DNA of 64,000 nucleotides, taken from Bacteroidia bacterium. GTDB lineage: Bacteria > Bacteroidota > Bacteroidia > J057. The position numbers and the translations under genes are program-made. Below are positions 26,072 through 35,828 of the stretch, piece by piece; positions within the stretch are counted from its first letter, which is position 1; every line of letters begins with the position of its first letter. A model generated the notes under the pieces. That model saw nothing but the letters and a program-made list of their open reading frames with translations. It was not told the DNA's origin and made no database searches. The DNA lies in NCBI GenBank assembly GCA_033391075.1, contig JAWPMV010000001.1, forward strand, positions 930,001 to 994,000, read 5' to 3'.

Positions 26072-26221
26072 CAAGTCTTTAAGGAATTTATCAGGAAGTT
26101 AAATTGTCTTCCTCAAAATTAAACATAAAGCTAAAGTTAAGGTTAAGCAGGCTGTGGGTAATTTAGATTACCTTTGGACTTAATATAGATTTTGATATTT
26201 TTGTTCTCACCTGGAATTTAT

Positions 26222-26629
26222 ATGTTAAAGCGCATCCTGACATATCTTATTTTTGCTGCCGCACTCAGCATAGTTCCTCAAAAGATCCAGGCTCAAACGG
26301 TTCTTTTGAACTATTTCAATCTGAAAGTAGATGGAGCTCAAATCCTGCTGGAGTGGGAACTGCAATCTGAGATTGGGGTAAAAGAATTTCGGGTGTTTCG
26401 GAGATTTAATGATGAACCTAGTCTGGCCCATCTGGTGACCATGCCGGTAAAAGGCCTTATGAAGTACAATTACCTGGATGATGATATGTTCAAAACCCAG
26501 GGAAGAGTCGTTCATTATGAGTTGCATATAGTTACAGATAAGAAAACTTTCAAGTTTTTCGCCAGCCAATCTCACAATCCTACCTCCATACAGCGAACCT
26601 GGGGAAGCATAAAATCGATGTTTCGTTAG
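26222..26629 (+). CDS. Small secreted FN3-like protein
   Basis: A 135-residue exported protein. Start chosen at ATG 26222 (MLKRILTYLIFAAALS), giving a signal peptide that ends IQAQ; an upstream in-frame ATG at 26192 would prepend ten uncharged residues and is less likely. The mature part is one beta-sandwich module (LNYFNLKVDGAQILLEWEL ... EFRVFRRF) like the FN3-type modules next to T9SS tails elsewhere in this window, but with no tail and no enzyme motif. Some 145 bp downstream is a second tail-less protein with the same kind of module, so the two may act together. Function unknown. A TACCTTTG box (26169-26176) lies upstream. Confidence 0.75.
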   Translation: MLKRILTYLIFAAALSIVPQKIQAQTVLLNYFNLKVDGAQILLEWELQSEIGVKEFRVFRRFNDEPSLAHLVTMPVKGLMKYNYLDDDMFKTQGRVVHYELHIVTDKKTFKFFASQSHNPTSIQRTWGSIKSMFR

Positions 26630-26778
26630 GGCAATTTTTTAGCATTTCTCGCATTTGGATTACATCGTAAGGAACTCCCCCTAAGTTCCTGAATTTTCTT
26701 TTTTCGGTCTTATAAATTCATGCCATGATCCTCTAAGGATCCATTAGGCTAAGTGCCTATAGCCAGATTTAGAGCTTT

Positions 26779-27705
26779 ATGGCGAAACAACACAGACCGA
26801 ATACGTCCACCAATCAGACTTCCCGTTTATCAAATCGAAGAATGGGAATTGCTGCTGCCCTGCTTGCCTCTTGCCTCCTCATTATAGGAACTTTTAGTTT
26901 GAAAGATCAATCTCCTGCATTAAACCAAAAGGAGAAAGAGCCCATAGCTGAAGGCGAAATAAAAAAGGAAGAAAAGAAAGCAGCGCCAACAGAAAGCAAT
27001 CAGGAGGAGAAATCAACACGTGTAATTCCTTCCAGCCCCCCGAAAAGAGAGAATAAGGAAACTCCCCCCGCAGCCAAAAAGGTCTCAAAAGCCCGGAAAG
27101 CAGAAAGTCCTGCCCCTTCTTCCATTAGTTGGGCGAATATGAGTCTTGAAATTGAAGCCAATCAGCCTGTATTGAACTGGTCTACCTTTGCAGAAAGTAA
27201 TACCGCCTATTTTGAAATTGAACGCTCAATTGACCGGGAGAAGTTTAAGCGAATTGGAAAATTGCCGGGAGGAGGGGCAGGAGATTTCCAGCATCAGGAG
27301 TACAATTTTGTAGATCCGGGTTTAGCCATGATTGGATTTCCCCGGATTTACTATCGGATCAAACAGATTGGATTGGATAAAAAGGTGTCCCAAAGTCAGA
27401 TTTATGAACATAGTTTTGATTTGAATCTGGGATTATACATCAAAGTTGATACCATCGAAGGAGGGATTATTACCCTGGCCTATGTGGCTGATGAAGCCTG
27501 TGAAGCTTTGTTTCAGGTCCTGACCAAGGAGGGGAAAGTTCTCTATGAAGAAAAGATAGATGTAGGCTTTAAGGCAAGGCGAAGAAAACTGGATGCAAGT
27601 ATATGGGGAGAAGGAGACTATTTGATGGTGCTTTCTAATGATAATACCCGCGTAAGCGAATGGTTGCAGATTAGAAATGATAAAGAAGAAGAGGTAGAAG
27701 AATAG
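26779..27705 (+). CDS. Membrane-anchored protein with charged linker and FN3/CTD-like domains
   Basis: A 308-residue protein of unknown function. One membrane span (about 23-41, IAAALLASCLLIIGTF) with a basic cytoplasmic start suggests an N-in anchor. Residues 45-115 are a Lys/Glu/Pro/Ser-rich linker of low complexity. Residues 118-215 form an FN3-like module (PVLNWSTFAESNTAYFEIER ... YRIKQIGLD), and 220-300 have the size and strand pattern of a T9SS C-terminal domain but lack the YPNP start and KKIIV-type end. It thus looks like a T9SS cargo layout whose signal peptide became an anchor and whose sorting tail was lost or changed. The extracytoplasmic part would face the periplasm. Confidence 0.7.
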   Translation: MAKQHRPNTSTNQTSRLSNRRMGIAAALLASCLLIIGTFSLKDQSPALNQKEKEPIAEGEIKKEEKKAAPTESNQEEKSTRVIPSSPPKRENKETPPAAKKVSKARKAESPAPSSISWANMSLEIEANQPVLNWSTFAESNTAYFEIERSIDREKFKRIGKLPGGGAGDFQHQEYNFVDPGLAMIGFPRIYYRIKQIGLDKKVSQSQIYEHSFDLNLGLYIKVDTIEGGIITLAYVADEACEALFQVLTKEGKVLYEEKIDVGFKARRRKLDASIWGEGDYLMVLSNDNTRVSEWLQIRNDKEEEVEE

Positions 27706-27820
27706 ACCGAATTCTTATAGCTAATAAATATTTAAGCTGGATTTAGTCCAAAAATTGGAAAGAATTCAGGTAGATGCGTTTTCTAGGGAATTTTGTGTAA
27801 TTTTATGCGGGGAACGCATC

Positions 27821-29773
27821 ATGAAGAACCTACTGAACTACGCAACTATTCTCCTATTTTTCCTGGGCTACCTATGGTCCGGCTTATTTGCGCAGACTAA
27901 ATTAGAGGCGCTTGAACAGCAACTCGAACAAAATCTCTCCTCCGAAGAACGCATCAGCGTCTTAAATGAGTTGGCTGAAAACCTTAAGCGTAATTACCCC
28001 AAATCAGCTTTTCGATATAGTAAACAAGCCTATGAGCTTGCACAAATCAAAAAGGTCCCGGAAGGGATTGCATCTTCCCTTCTTATTATGGGAGATAGCA
28101 AATGGAACCAGGGGTATTATAAAGAAGCATATACCTTTTATGAGGAAGGAAAGACTGCTTATGAAGCACTTGGGGACAGCATGGGAATTGCTTCTGTCCG
28201 ACATGGTTTTGCGATTGTTGACTGGAGGTTTGGAAACTTTCCCAAAGCTTTGGAACATGAATTCAAAGCCCTGATGATCCGTGAGAGAAATGGGGATAGC
28301 CTCTTGATGGCAGATTCTTATTATTGGTTAGGCATTTTCCATACAGACCTGATTCATTTTGAAGAAGCCATTGATTTCCTCAATCGCTCATTAAGAATAG
28401 CCAAGTCTTATGAGGATAAGCAAAGGACCGCTAATTCGCTCAACTTTATTGGGAGAGCCTGGCGCAAGCAGGAAGAATATGGAAGGGCGCTGGAAGCCCA
28501 CAACGAATCTCTGGGCTATTACCGGGATCTGGGGGATAGTCTGGGGGTCTCTGATTATTTCAATAATGTAGGAAGCATTTACAGGCGTGAAGAAAACTAC
28601 GAAGAGGCCTTGAAGTATTTTTTCCGGGCACTGGAAATACAGGAGAAACTCAATGATCAGGAAGGAATTGCGGATGGGTATAATGACATAGGCACAACCT
28701 ATATGCAGAAAGGTGCTTTCAATGAGTCCATTACTTATTTGAACAAGGCCCTGGATATTTCCAGAAGGACGGGATTGAAGGATGATGTGAGATATGCCTA
28801 TGCCAGTTTGTCGGCTGTATATGATTCGGTAGGAGACTATGAAAATGCTTATTTCTACCATCGAAAGTTGATGGAAGTTAAGGATTCCATTCTGGATCAA
28901 AAGAAAAACCAAACCATCGCCGAACTGGTAAAAGATCATGAAGAGGAAACCCGTGCACAGAAATTGAAATTGCTGGAACTGGATTCTTCCCGCAATCAAT
29001 TATTGGGTTTTTTACTTCTCGCTGCCTTATTGCTTTCCCTGGTTTTTTTGATTTGGATGATTAGCCGTTCGCGCTTGCAATCAAAGTTGAATAAGGAGCT
29101 TTCGCGGAAAAATCGAATCATCGAAATAGAAAAACATCGCTCCGAAGAACTCCTGCTCAATATCCTTCCGAAAGAAACGGCGGATGAATTGATGATGCAT
29201 GGAAAAGCCAAAGCAAGGAGCCATGAAGAAGTATCTGTACTTTTCTCCGATTTTGTAGGCTTTACCAAGCTTAGTGAACAATTAACTCCCCATGAGCTTG
29301 TGACAGAGCTTCACCACTGTTTTGAGGCCTTTGATAGGATTATAGAGAAATATGGCATAGAAAAGATAAAAACCATCGGAGATGCCTATATGTGTGTATC
29401 GGGCCTTCCAGCGGACAGTACCCAGCATGCAGTTAATATGGTCAAAGCAGGTCTGGAAATGCAGGAATTCCTGACGATTTATAAGAAGCAGCGAAAAGAG
29501 CAAGGCATTCCTTTCTTTGAAGCGCGCATAGGTATACATTCTGGTCCTGTGGTTGCCGGCATTGTTGGTATCCGAAAATTCTCCTACGATGTTTGGGGGG
29601 ATACGGTAAATATGGCTTCTCGTATGGAAGACCATGGCGCAGTAGGTAAGGTCAATATTTCACAAGCCACCTATGAGATCGTTCAAAACGATTTTCTCTG
29701 CAAACATCGTGGACAACTTGATGTCAAGCACAAAGGGAAAATGGATATGTACTTTGTGGAGTGGGAGATTTAG
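27821..29773 (+). CDS. TPR-containing membrane adenylate cyclase (class III)
   Basis: A 650-residue sensor cyclase. Start at ATG 27821 gives a signal peptide (MKNLLNYATILLFFLGY ... LFAQ); the frame is open 22 codons further up. Residues 30-370 are about eight TPR repeats (ALKYFFRALEIQEKLNDQEG type) in the periplasm, then one membrane span (394-415), a short coiled coil, and a class III cyclase domain (470-650). Metal-binding Asp are D477 (FSDFVGF) and D521 (IGDAYM). The base-recognition pair is K517 and D590 (SYDVWGDTVN), the adenylate rather than guanylate type, so cAMP is the expected product. No cAMP receptor is in the window. Confidence 0.9.
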   Translation: MKNLLNYATILLFFLGYLWSGLFAQTKLEALEQQLEQNLSSEERISVLNELAENLKRNYPKSAFRYSKQAYELAQIKKVPEGIASSLLIMGDSKWNQGYYKEAYTFYEEGKTAYEALGDSMGIASVRHGFAIVDWRFGNFPKALEHEFKALMIRERNGDSLLMADSYYWLGIFHTDLIHFEEAIDFLNRSLRIAKSYEDKQRTANSLNFIGRAWRKQEEYGRALEAHNESLGYYRDLGDSLGVSDYFNNVGSIYRREENYEEALKYFFRALEIQEKLNDQEGIADGYNDIGTTYMQKGAFNESITYLNKALDISRRTGLKDDVRYAYASLSAVYDSVGDYENAYFYHRKLMEVKDSILDQKKNQTIAELVKDHEEETRAQKLKLLELDSSRNQLLGFLLLAALLLSLVFLIWMISRSRLQSKLNKELSRKNRIIEIEKHRSEELLLNILPKETADELMMHGKAKARSHEEVSVLFSDFVGFTKLSEQLTPHELVTELHHCFEAFDRIIEKYGIEKIKTIGDAYMCVSGLPADSTQHAVNMVKAGLEMQEFLTIYKKQRKEQGIPFFEARIGIHSGPVVAGIVGIRKFSYDVWGDTVNMASRMEDHGAVGKVNISQATYEIVQNDFLCKHRGQLDVKHKGKMDMYFVEWEI

Positions 29774-29887
29774 GCAAGTATTGAGGTGAAATTGTTCGAT
29801 AGATGACTAAATGCTCCTCGAAAGGAAGGCTTGAAAAAATTCCCCATCAATTACTCTACTCAAACTACAACACTACAACACCTCCTC

Positions 29888-30418
29888 CTAGTATTCCACA
29901 AGTGAATGAATCTGCTCCGCATAAGGCTTCAATTTCTCCTGCCCATTGAGAAACGTCAGATCGATAATAAAACTAAAGCCTAATACTTCTGCTCCTAACT
30001 TTTTGGCCAGTTCGGCAGTTGCTGCCGCTGTACCTCCTGTAGCCAGCAAGTCATCATGTATGACAATTTTATCGCCGGGTTGCAGGGCTTCCTTTACAGC
30101 TTCAAGCGTAGCTTCTCCATATTCAAGGGCATAGCTCATTTCAATTGTCTCTGGAGGCAGTTTCCCTTTTTTGCGGATCATTACAAAACCTGCATCCAGT
30201 TCCTCAGCCATTTGAGGTCCAAAGAGAAAGCCACGGCTGTCTATTCCCAGGATTTTATTCACACCCGAATCCCTCCAGCGGTTTGCCAATTCCATTTTAC
30301 ATTCCCGCATTAGCTCGGGAGAGAGGAAAATAGGGGAGATGTCTTTGAAAAGTACACCGGGTATCGGAAAGTCAGGTACCTCTCGGATGTGCGCATGGAT
30401 TTTCTCTGCTAAACTCAT
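29888..30418 (-). CDS. apt: Adenine phosphoribosyltransferase
   Basis: A 176-residue cytoplasmic enzyme that makes AMP from adenine and PRPP (purine salvage). The family start IREVPDFPIPGVLFKDISP is intact, followed by IDSRGFLFGPQMAEEL, the flexible-loop RKKGKLP, and the PRPP motif VIHDDLLATGGTAAA. Normal length. It ends head-on against the cyclase gene with about 115 bp between, in which I see nothing special. Confidence 0.96.
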   Translation of the reverse strand: MSLAEKIHAHIREVPDFPIPGVLFKDISPIFLSPELMRECKMELANRWRDSGVNKILGIDSRGFLFGPQMAEELDAGFVMIRKKGKLPPETIEMSYALEYGEATLEAVKEALQPGDKIVIHDDLLATGGTAAATAELAKKLGAEVLGFSFIIDLTFLNGQEKLKPYAEQIHSLVEY

Positions 30419-30548
30419 GCAGTGAAGGTATGAAAATGTAGATGATATTGCGAGTGGATAGCGAGGAGAAGTAAGAACAAGAAATAAGAACTAAAGAAGT
30501 AAGAATTTTTGTTTGAGGCCAATACGCTAAGCCATCCTTTGCATTTCC

Positions 30549-31751
30549 CTAAATCTCAAAATAGATGCGAAGCTTTTTCAGTATTTCCGAACTCAATCCC
30601 GGAACCGCCAATACTTCTTCCCAGTTTTTGAAATGCCCTAAAGCCTTGCGTTCATTAATGATGGCTTCTGCTATTACTTTATCTATAAAGGGATAGAAAG
30701 CCAGATTCCTTGCAAAAACAATATTGAGGTCTTTCCTCGGATATTTGTCTACACCTTCCACTTTCAGATAAGGAGAAATACGTGCAAAGGTAGCGGGTGA
30801 TAAGCCGTAAACCTGTTTGAGTTGATCTACGGAATAGAAGAATCCCAGCAATTTTCTGTATTTCAAAATCCGTAAGACCAATTTGCTTTCTAACTCAGGT
30901 AATAGGGAAAGACTGGAAGAGTCTGCTTTATTCAGGTCTATGATGGGGAGTTGGCTTGCTGCAGCAGGCGCTTTGATGGCAGGAGCTATTTTCTTGGGTT
31001 TCTCTGCTCCCCGACTTGGACCACTGAGGGACTGAGGCTTGACTTCATTTGCTTCTGCAAAGAACTTTTTCAACTCCTCTTCCTCTTTACTTTCTTCTTC
31101 CGCAAAAATAGAAGCCGGTACATCCAAAAATAGATAAGGCTTTATCTGACTAAAAGTCTCTGGTTCCAGATAATAAACACGCTTGAGTTGATCTATGTTG
31201 GAAAAGCCTCCCAGGGTATTTCTGTACTTTACTATCCGCTTGGACAAAGTTTTGCCAATACCTGGTAAAGTTTCAAATTCTTCAGCCGTAGCTGTATTGA
31301 TATCCAGCTTTGGATAAGATTTCTTCTGTGTTCTCGTGATGGTCTTTCTGGGAGAAGGAGGCGCACTAAAGCGATTGTAGTAAAGGTTAGACTCTATGGC
31401 AGAAAAAAGCTCAGGGCTAATCCCATAGACTTTAGACACTTGCTCAACATTCCTAAATCCGCCTATAGAATTTCTGTATCGGATAATACGTTGGCTAAGC
31501 CCTGGACCTATCCCTTTAAGCTGGGTCCATTGCAAACTGTCCGCGAGATTTATATCAAGTCGGAGGGTTGAGTCTTGTACAGTAACAGGTTGGGCGAAGT
31601 TTTGGGCCATCACCGGCTGGTCATAGGGGCGTTGAGCAATGAAGTGTTTAAAGACAAATAGGGCGCTCATAGCCACCAGCAGTATCAGAACCAAAAGTAG
31701 AATGCCCTTTTTTTGAGAATGAGTAAAGGTGAATTCTGCTTTATCTAGCAT
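30549..31751 (-). CDS. ComEA-like membrane protein with four helix-hairpin-helix modules
   Basis: A 400-residue protein: one N-terminal membrane span (about 15-33) and then three clear ComEA-type HhH repeats (near 68-105, LKGIGPGLSQRIIRYRNSIG; 155-190, LPGIGKTLSKRIVKYRN; 280-312, LLPELESKLVLRILKYRK), plus a more divergent pair at the C-terminus (350-400, VIAEAIINERKALGHF and VPGLSSEILKKL). A Glu/Lys/Pro-rich spacer (about 215-270) separates the second and third. HhH modules bind DNA backbone; ComEA receives DNA during uptake. Four or more modules and the anchor suggest an extracytoplasmic DNA-binding protein, but no other competence gene is present here. Confidence 0.85.
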   Translation of the reverse strand: MLDKAEFTFTHSQKKGILLLVLILLVAMSALFVFKHFIAQRPYDQPVMAQNFAQPVTVQDSTLRLDINLADSLQWTQLKGIGPGLSQRIIRYRNSIGGFRNVEQVSKVYGISPELFSAIESNLYYNRFSAPPSPRKTITRTQKKSYPKLDINTATAEEFETLPGIGKTLSKRIVKYRNTLGGFSNIDQLKRVYYLEPETFSQIKPYLFLDVPASIFAEEESKEEEELKKFFAEANEVKPQSLSGPSRGAEKPKKIAPAIKAPAAASQLPIIDLNKADSSSLSLLPELESKLVLRILKYRKLLGFFYSVDQLKQVYGLSPATFARISPYLKVEGVDKYPRKDLNIVFARNLAFYPFIDKVIAEAIINERKALGHFKNWEEVLAVPGLSSEILKKLRIYFEI

Positions 31752-31874
31752 ATAGCTGGTTTAGCAATCCAAAGATCGACTGAAACAAGTTCTTCGAAAA
31801 TAACCTTTTTTGGATTTTAACGCAAGATTCCGTCAATTAGTACAAAAATGCTGGATAATGTAGCCTCATTTCTT

Positions 31875-34800
31875 TCAGCCTGCATGGTGCTGTGGGAGAC
31901 TAAAAGAAATGGTCGTTCCTTCCCCTAATTCAGAATTTAACTCACAACTTCCCTCCAATCTAGAGATCGAATTCTTCACAATGTATAGCCCTAAACCTGA
32001 GCCTTTAGATTGGGTATTGCCTCGATAAAACATCTCGAATACCTTCTTCTGCAAACGCTCTGGTATGCCTTGGCCATTATCTTCTACTTTGAACTGAACT
32101 TTTTCAGCCTGTTCCTGAACCGAAACTTTCACAAAGGGTTGCTGGTGATCCAGGTTGTGGTAGTTGATGCTGTTAACGATGAGGTTTTGGAGAATGGAAC
32201 TCAGGAGTTTTCTATCTGATATAAAACCATTGCTGAGCTTGATTTCTGTCTGAAATTCTATATTTCGGGATTTCGGTAAATGCTTTAAACTTCCGATAAT
32301 ATCTTCCAGTAAGTTGTTGACATTGAGCGGTTCAAGCTTTACTGTAGCATTATTTACCCGTGTTGCCTCTATCAATTCAGAGAGGGTCAAATCCAGCCTT
32401 TCGGTACTTTTGGAGATCATGTCGAAATACCGCAGGGCTCCGGGATCATTTACCTCGTCTCGAGCTATATTGGTTACTCCTATGATACTGGTCAGCGGCC
32501 CTTTCAGGTCATGAGAAGCCCGATAAACAAAGGCATCCAGTTCGTCATTTTTCTCCTGCAGTTTGATTTCAGCAATTTTACGGGTAGTAATGTCGGTCAG
32601 GATGGCGATGGTGCCAATCGTATCTCCATTGCTATCTACATAGGGCGAACCCGCAACCAGCAACCAAAGGTCATCTCCATTTTTATGTTGGAGATACAGC
32701 TCATATTGATCCGATATTCCCTTTCTCCGTAATGCTGACTTTTCTTTGATAATCTTACTGCTATCCTCACCCCCCAAAGCTTCATAGGAACGCTTGCCGA
32801 TAAGTTCTGTCTTATCTCTTCTCAGGATGCTACAGGCGGAACCATTGACAAACAGGATAGTTTCCTCATTGTCGGTCATGAGCAGGCCTTCATTCATTTT
32901 CTCGACCAGCGTTCGATACTTCTGTTCGCTTTGGTGAAGGGCATTTTGTTGATAAAGGCGCTCAGTGATATCCCGCGCAACTCCTACCAAATAGGCATGT
33001 GAATCGGATTTTATATAGCCCAGATTCACCTCAACCGGAAGATAGTTTCCTGAACGACCCGGATATTTATCAGTATAAATGGCAGAGCCTGTTCTCTTGA
33101 CTTCTTCCATGACAGGAGAAGGAATATTATCGAAAAGCAGGTGTTTTCCTCCTTCCTGGGTTGACTTCTGAGCCAATTTAGAATCATTTTGCAGAATCTG
33201 ATAGGTCTGGCTGTTTGCGTCAACCAATTCACCGCTTTCTGAATCCAAAAGGAAAATGGCATCGCCGGACTGATTGATGAGTCGGTTGAATAAACCCAGC
33301 CTTTGCTCAGATACTTTTCTTTGACTTACATCCGAAATGTGGAGGATCATCCGCTTCTCTCCATCCAGTTCAAATGAACTGGATCGAATTTCTACAGGTA
33401 TTTCCAGCCCATCTCCACTGAGTATTGCACTTTCAGAGTAAGTCAATTGACCCATCGTCATAGCTGCATAAACTCCTTCGGTCATTTCTCTTTGCTTTGA
33501 AGGGATTAGCTGATGAAAGCCGGTACCGATCAAAGCTTTTCTTTCCTTTTTAAATAATTCGCAGGCAGCTGGATTGGCATCCAATACCTCTCCCTTAAGG
33601 TTGTGGACCAATATAGGTTCCGGAGAACTATTGAAAAGGTCTTTAAATTTTTGCTCACTGCGTTTCAGTTCAGTGATTCTGTCCTGTTCTGCACTGATGT
33701 CTCGATTCAGGAGAACGATTCGGGGGGATTCATCTTTTATGGGAGGAATAAGGGTAAAAGAGGAACGTACCCGGACGGCCTTATTATTTTTATGTTGCTG
33801 CTCAAGTTCTCCTTTCCAGGATCCTTGTTCAAATAATTCTTTGTGTGCTCTTTCTTGTGAAGAACCTAAGACCTTGGTAGGAAGCAAGTCGAAGAGTTTC
33901 TTTCCAATGCTCTCTTTATTATTCCAGCCATAAATTTTTTCAGCAGCAGGATTCCAGCTAAGAATGCGAAAGTCAGTATCGGTAGAAATAATAGCTTCAG
34001 AAACGGTATTGACGAGAAGAGCCTGGGACTGAACCTCTCGCAGAAATTTGGTCCTCTCTTCAATATCAATAAGGCTGATCAATAAACGGAATTCTCCCCC
34101 CAATATCACCAGCTTTCCAGCAATTTCAACCAGGACTTCATTTCCATCTTTGGCGATCAGGATACATTCCAATCTGTTCTGTACACCCTGGGTAGCCGCT
34201 TTGAGAAAACGCATGAAGTCTTCAGGATCAGGATCCTTACTCATCGACTCAAGCGGTAGGCCTGCTTTATCCTGCTTGGAATAGCCCAAAAGTTTGCTGG
34301 CAGCTTCATTGAGATCAATGAGTTCCAGATTTTCAGGATGAAGGATGAGAATCCCTTCTCCAACACTATCAAATATCTCTCGGTAATTTCTTTCTGATTG
34401 CTCGAGGTGTAAGGCGGTTTCTCTTTCTTCTGATATGTCGCGAATGATGGCCAGTATTTCACCTGAATTGGATAAGGGAGTAAAGCGAAGGTCAAAGTGC
34501 CGACTTTCATTTGCCATAGCAGACAAAAACTCCAATTGCAAGACCTTGCCTGATTCACGTGTCTTTTGAAGGAGTAAAGAGGCTTCATCCTGCTTACTGG
34601 CTGTCATAATCTGTGAAGCCATAACTTCAAAGGTTTCGCCAATATATTGTTCCAAACTGGGCAAATTAGCATTCCGCTTATCCATTCTTACGGATCTGAT
34701 TTCGCCAGCTGCGTCTATGACTACCAAAGAATCCGGAAAAGCTTGCATCAGGGAATCATTGAGTGCAACACTTCTTTCCAGACTTCTTTCCTGCTGCTTA

Positions 34801-35690
34801 TTGATGCTGATATCTCGCGCCTTTATGAAAAAAGCATCTCCCAGATTGCTGTGAACTTTCCCCATTTTTAGTTCCAACTCCATGGGTTTCCCAGGATTGT
34901 CTTTTATCGTATAAGTTGAAGGAAGGAGCTCATTGTAGGAAAGTTTATCATACATGCCCTGAGCTACTTTTTTATCTACTCCAAAGAAGGATAAAATCTC
35001 TTCTACATTTTTGTTGGAACCCCCACCTAATCCCATGAGCATTTGCTTTGCCTGCTGATTGGTATAAATCAATTCGTCTTTGGGAAGATCGATCAGGAAG
35101 ATCGAATAAGAAGAATTGTCCAGCATATTGGCCAGCATTTCGCCCCCTTCCATCATATCTACATCTCTATGCTCTCTCAGCCAGACATAAATGCCGGCCA
35201 GAAGACTGATTGCACAAATGATAGATAAAAATAAGAGGGGAGAGATGGCGAGATTCGGGCGAAAGAAGGTACAAATAGAAAAGAAGATCAGGCTGGCCAC
35301 TGCAAAAATGGTGTATTCGGTCATGGTTCTAAAAGAGACCGAAAACAGGATGTGGACAGCGACAAGCGCCAGGGAAAAGCCAATATGGAGATTGTTGGAA
35401 TAGGCGAGGAATATCACAAAGAGGTACATCCCTACATAAATCCAGAATGCATATTCGTAGAGGTATTTACGAATATGAGGCAATACTCCTTCAAGTACGC
35501 CCAGCCAAATAGATGCTATCCCCAGAGAAAAATAAATTCCTTTGGGACAGACAAAAGTTGGAAACAAGACATTGAGCAAGAGTCCTATTCCGATAAAACT
35601 GGCACCTCCCAGGATTAATAACCATTTCAGCACACCTGGATCGCTGGAAATGAAAAACTGAGAGAATATGCCTTTCGAGGCTGAACTCAT
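31875..35690 (-). CDS. Multi-PAS membrane sensor histidine kinase
   Basis: A 1271-residue kinase. The N-terminus (about 20-170) holds five or six hydrophobic spans without a long periplasmic domain. Seven PAS-like segments follow, recognisable by starts such as MLANMLDNSSYSIFLID, LNDSLMQAFPDSLVVID, YREIFDSVGEGILILH, LVNTVSEAIISTD, FKDLFNSSPEPILVHN, LFNRLINQSGDAIFLLD and YRTLVEKMNEGLLMTDN. The C-terminal kinase core has H-box YRASHDLKGPLTS, N-box LQNLIVNSINYH, G1 VEDNGQGIP and G2 GSGLGLYIVKN. No response regulator is adjacent, so it is an orphan. Ligands (redox, light, small molecules) cannot be inferred. Confidence 0.93.
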   Translation of the reverse strand: MSSASKGIFSQFFISSDPGVLKWLLILGGASFIGIGLLLNVLFPTFVCPKGIYFSLGIASIWLGVLEGVLPHIRKYLYEYAFWIYVGMYLFVIFLAYSNNLHIGFSLALVAVHILFSVSFRTMTEYTIFAVASLIFFSICTFFRPNLAISPLLFLSIICAISLLAGIYVWLREHRDVDMMEGGEMLANMLDNSSYSIFLIDLPKDELIYTNQQAKQMLMGLGGGSNKNVEEILSFFGVDKKVAQGMYDKLSYNELLPSTYTIKDNPGKPMELELKMGKVHSNLGDAFFIKARDISINKQQERSLERSVALNDSLMQAFPDSLVVIDAAGEIRSVRMDKRNANLPSLEQYIGETFEVMASQIMTASKQDEASLLLQKTRESGKVLQLEFLSAMANESRHFDLRFTPLSNSGEILAIIRDISEERETALHLEQSERNYREIFDSVGEGILILHPENLELIDLNEAASKLLGYSKQDKAGLPLESMSKDPDPEDFMRFLKAATQGVQNRLECILIAKDGNEVLVEIAGKLVILGGEFRLLISLIDIEERTKFLREVQSQALLVNTVSEAIISTDTDFRILSWNPAAEKIYGWNNKESIGKKLFDLLPTKVLGSSQERAHKELFEQGSWKGELEQQHKNNKAVRVRSSFTLIPPIKDESPRIVLLNRDISAEQDRITELKRSEQKFKDLFNSSPEPILVHNLKGEVLDANPAACELFKKERKALIGTGFHQLIPSKQREMTEGVYAAMTMGQLTYSESAILSGDGLEIPVEIRSSSFELDGEKRMILHISDVSQRKVSEQRLGLFNRLINQSGDAIFLLDSESGELVDANSQTYQILQNDSKLAQKSTQEGGKHLLFDNIPSPVMEEVKRTGSAIYTDKYPGRSGNYLPVEVNLGYIKSDSHAYLVGVARDITERLYQQNALHQSEQKYRTLVEKMNEGLLMTDNEETILFVNGSACSILRRDKTELIGKRSYEALGGEDSSKIIKEKSALRRKGISDQYELYLQHKNGDDLWLLVAGSPYVDSNGDTIGTIAILTDITTRKIAEIKLQEKNDELDAFVYRASHDLKGPLTSIIGVTNIARDEVNDPGALRYFDMISKSTERLDLTLSELIEATRVNNATVKLEPLNVNNLLEDIIGSLKHLPKSRNIEFQTEIKLSNGFISDRKLLSSILQNLIVNSINYHNLDHQQPFVKVSVQEQAEKVQFKVEDNGQGIPERLQKKVFEMFYRGNTQSKGSGLGLYIVKNSISRLEGSCELNSELGEGTTISFSLPQHHAG

Positions 35691-35828
35691 TCCTGCTTAG
35701 CTTGGCGAATTAAGATCCTCATTTCCCCGAAACTAACAAACCGGGGAAAATATTAAAAGAATTGGATTATTTTTTCAAGCAAAGCTTAAGCTTGAAAGAA
35801 CATTAATTACAAGATTTGAGGAAGTATT

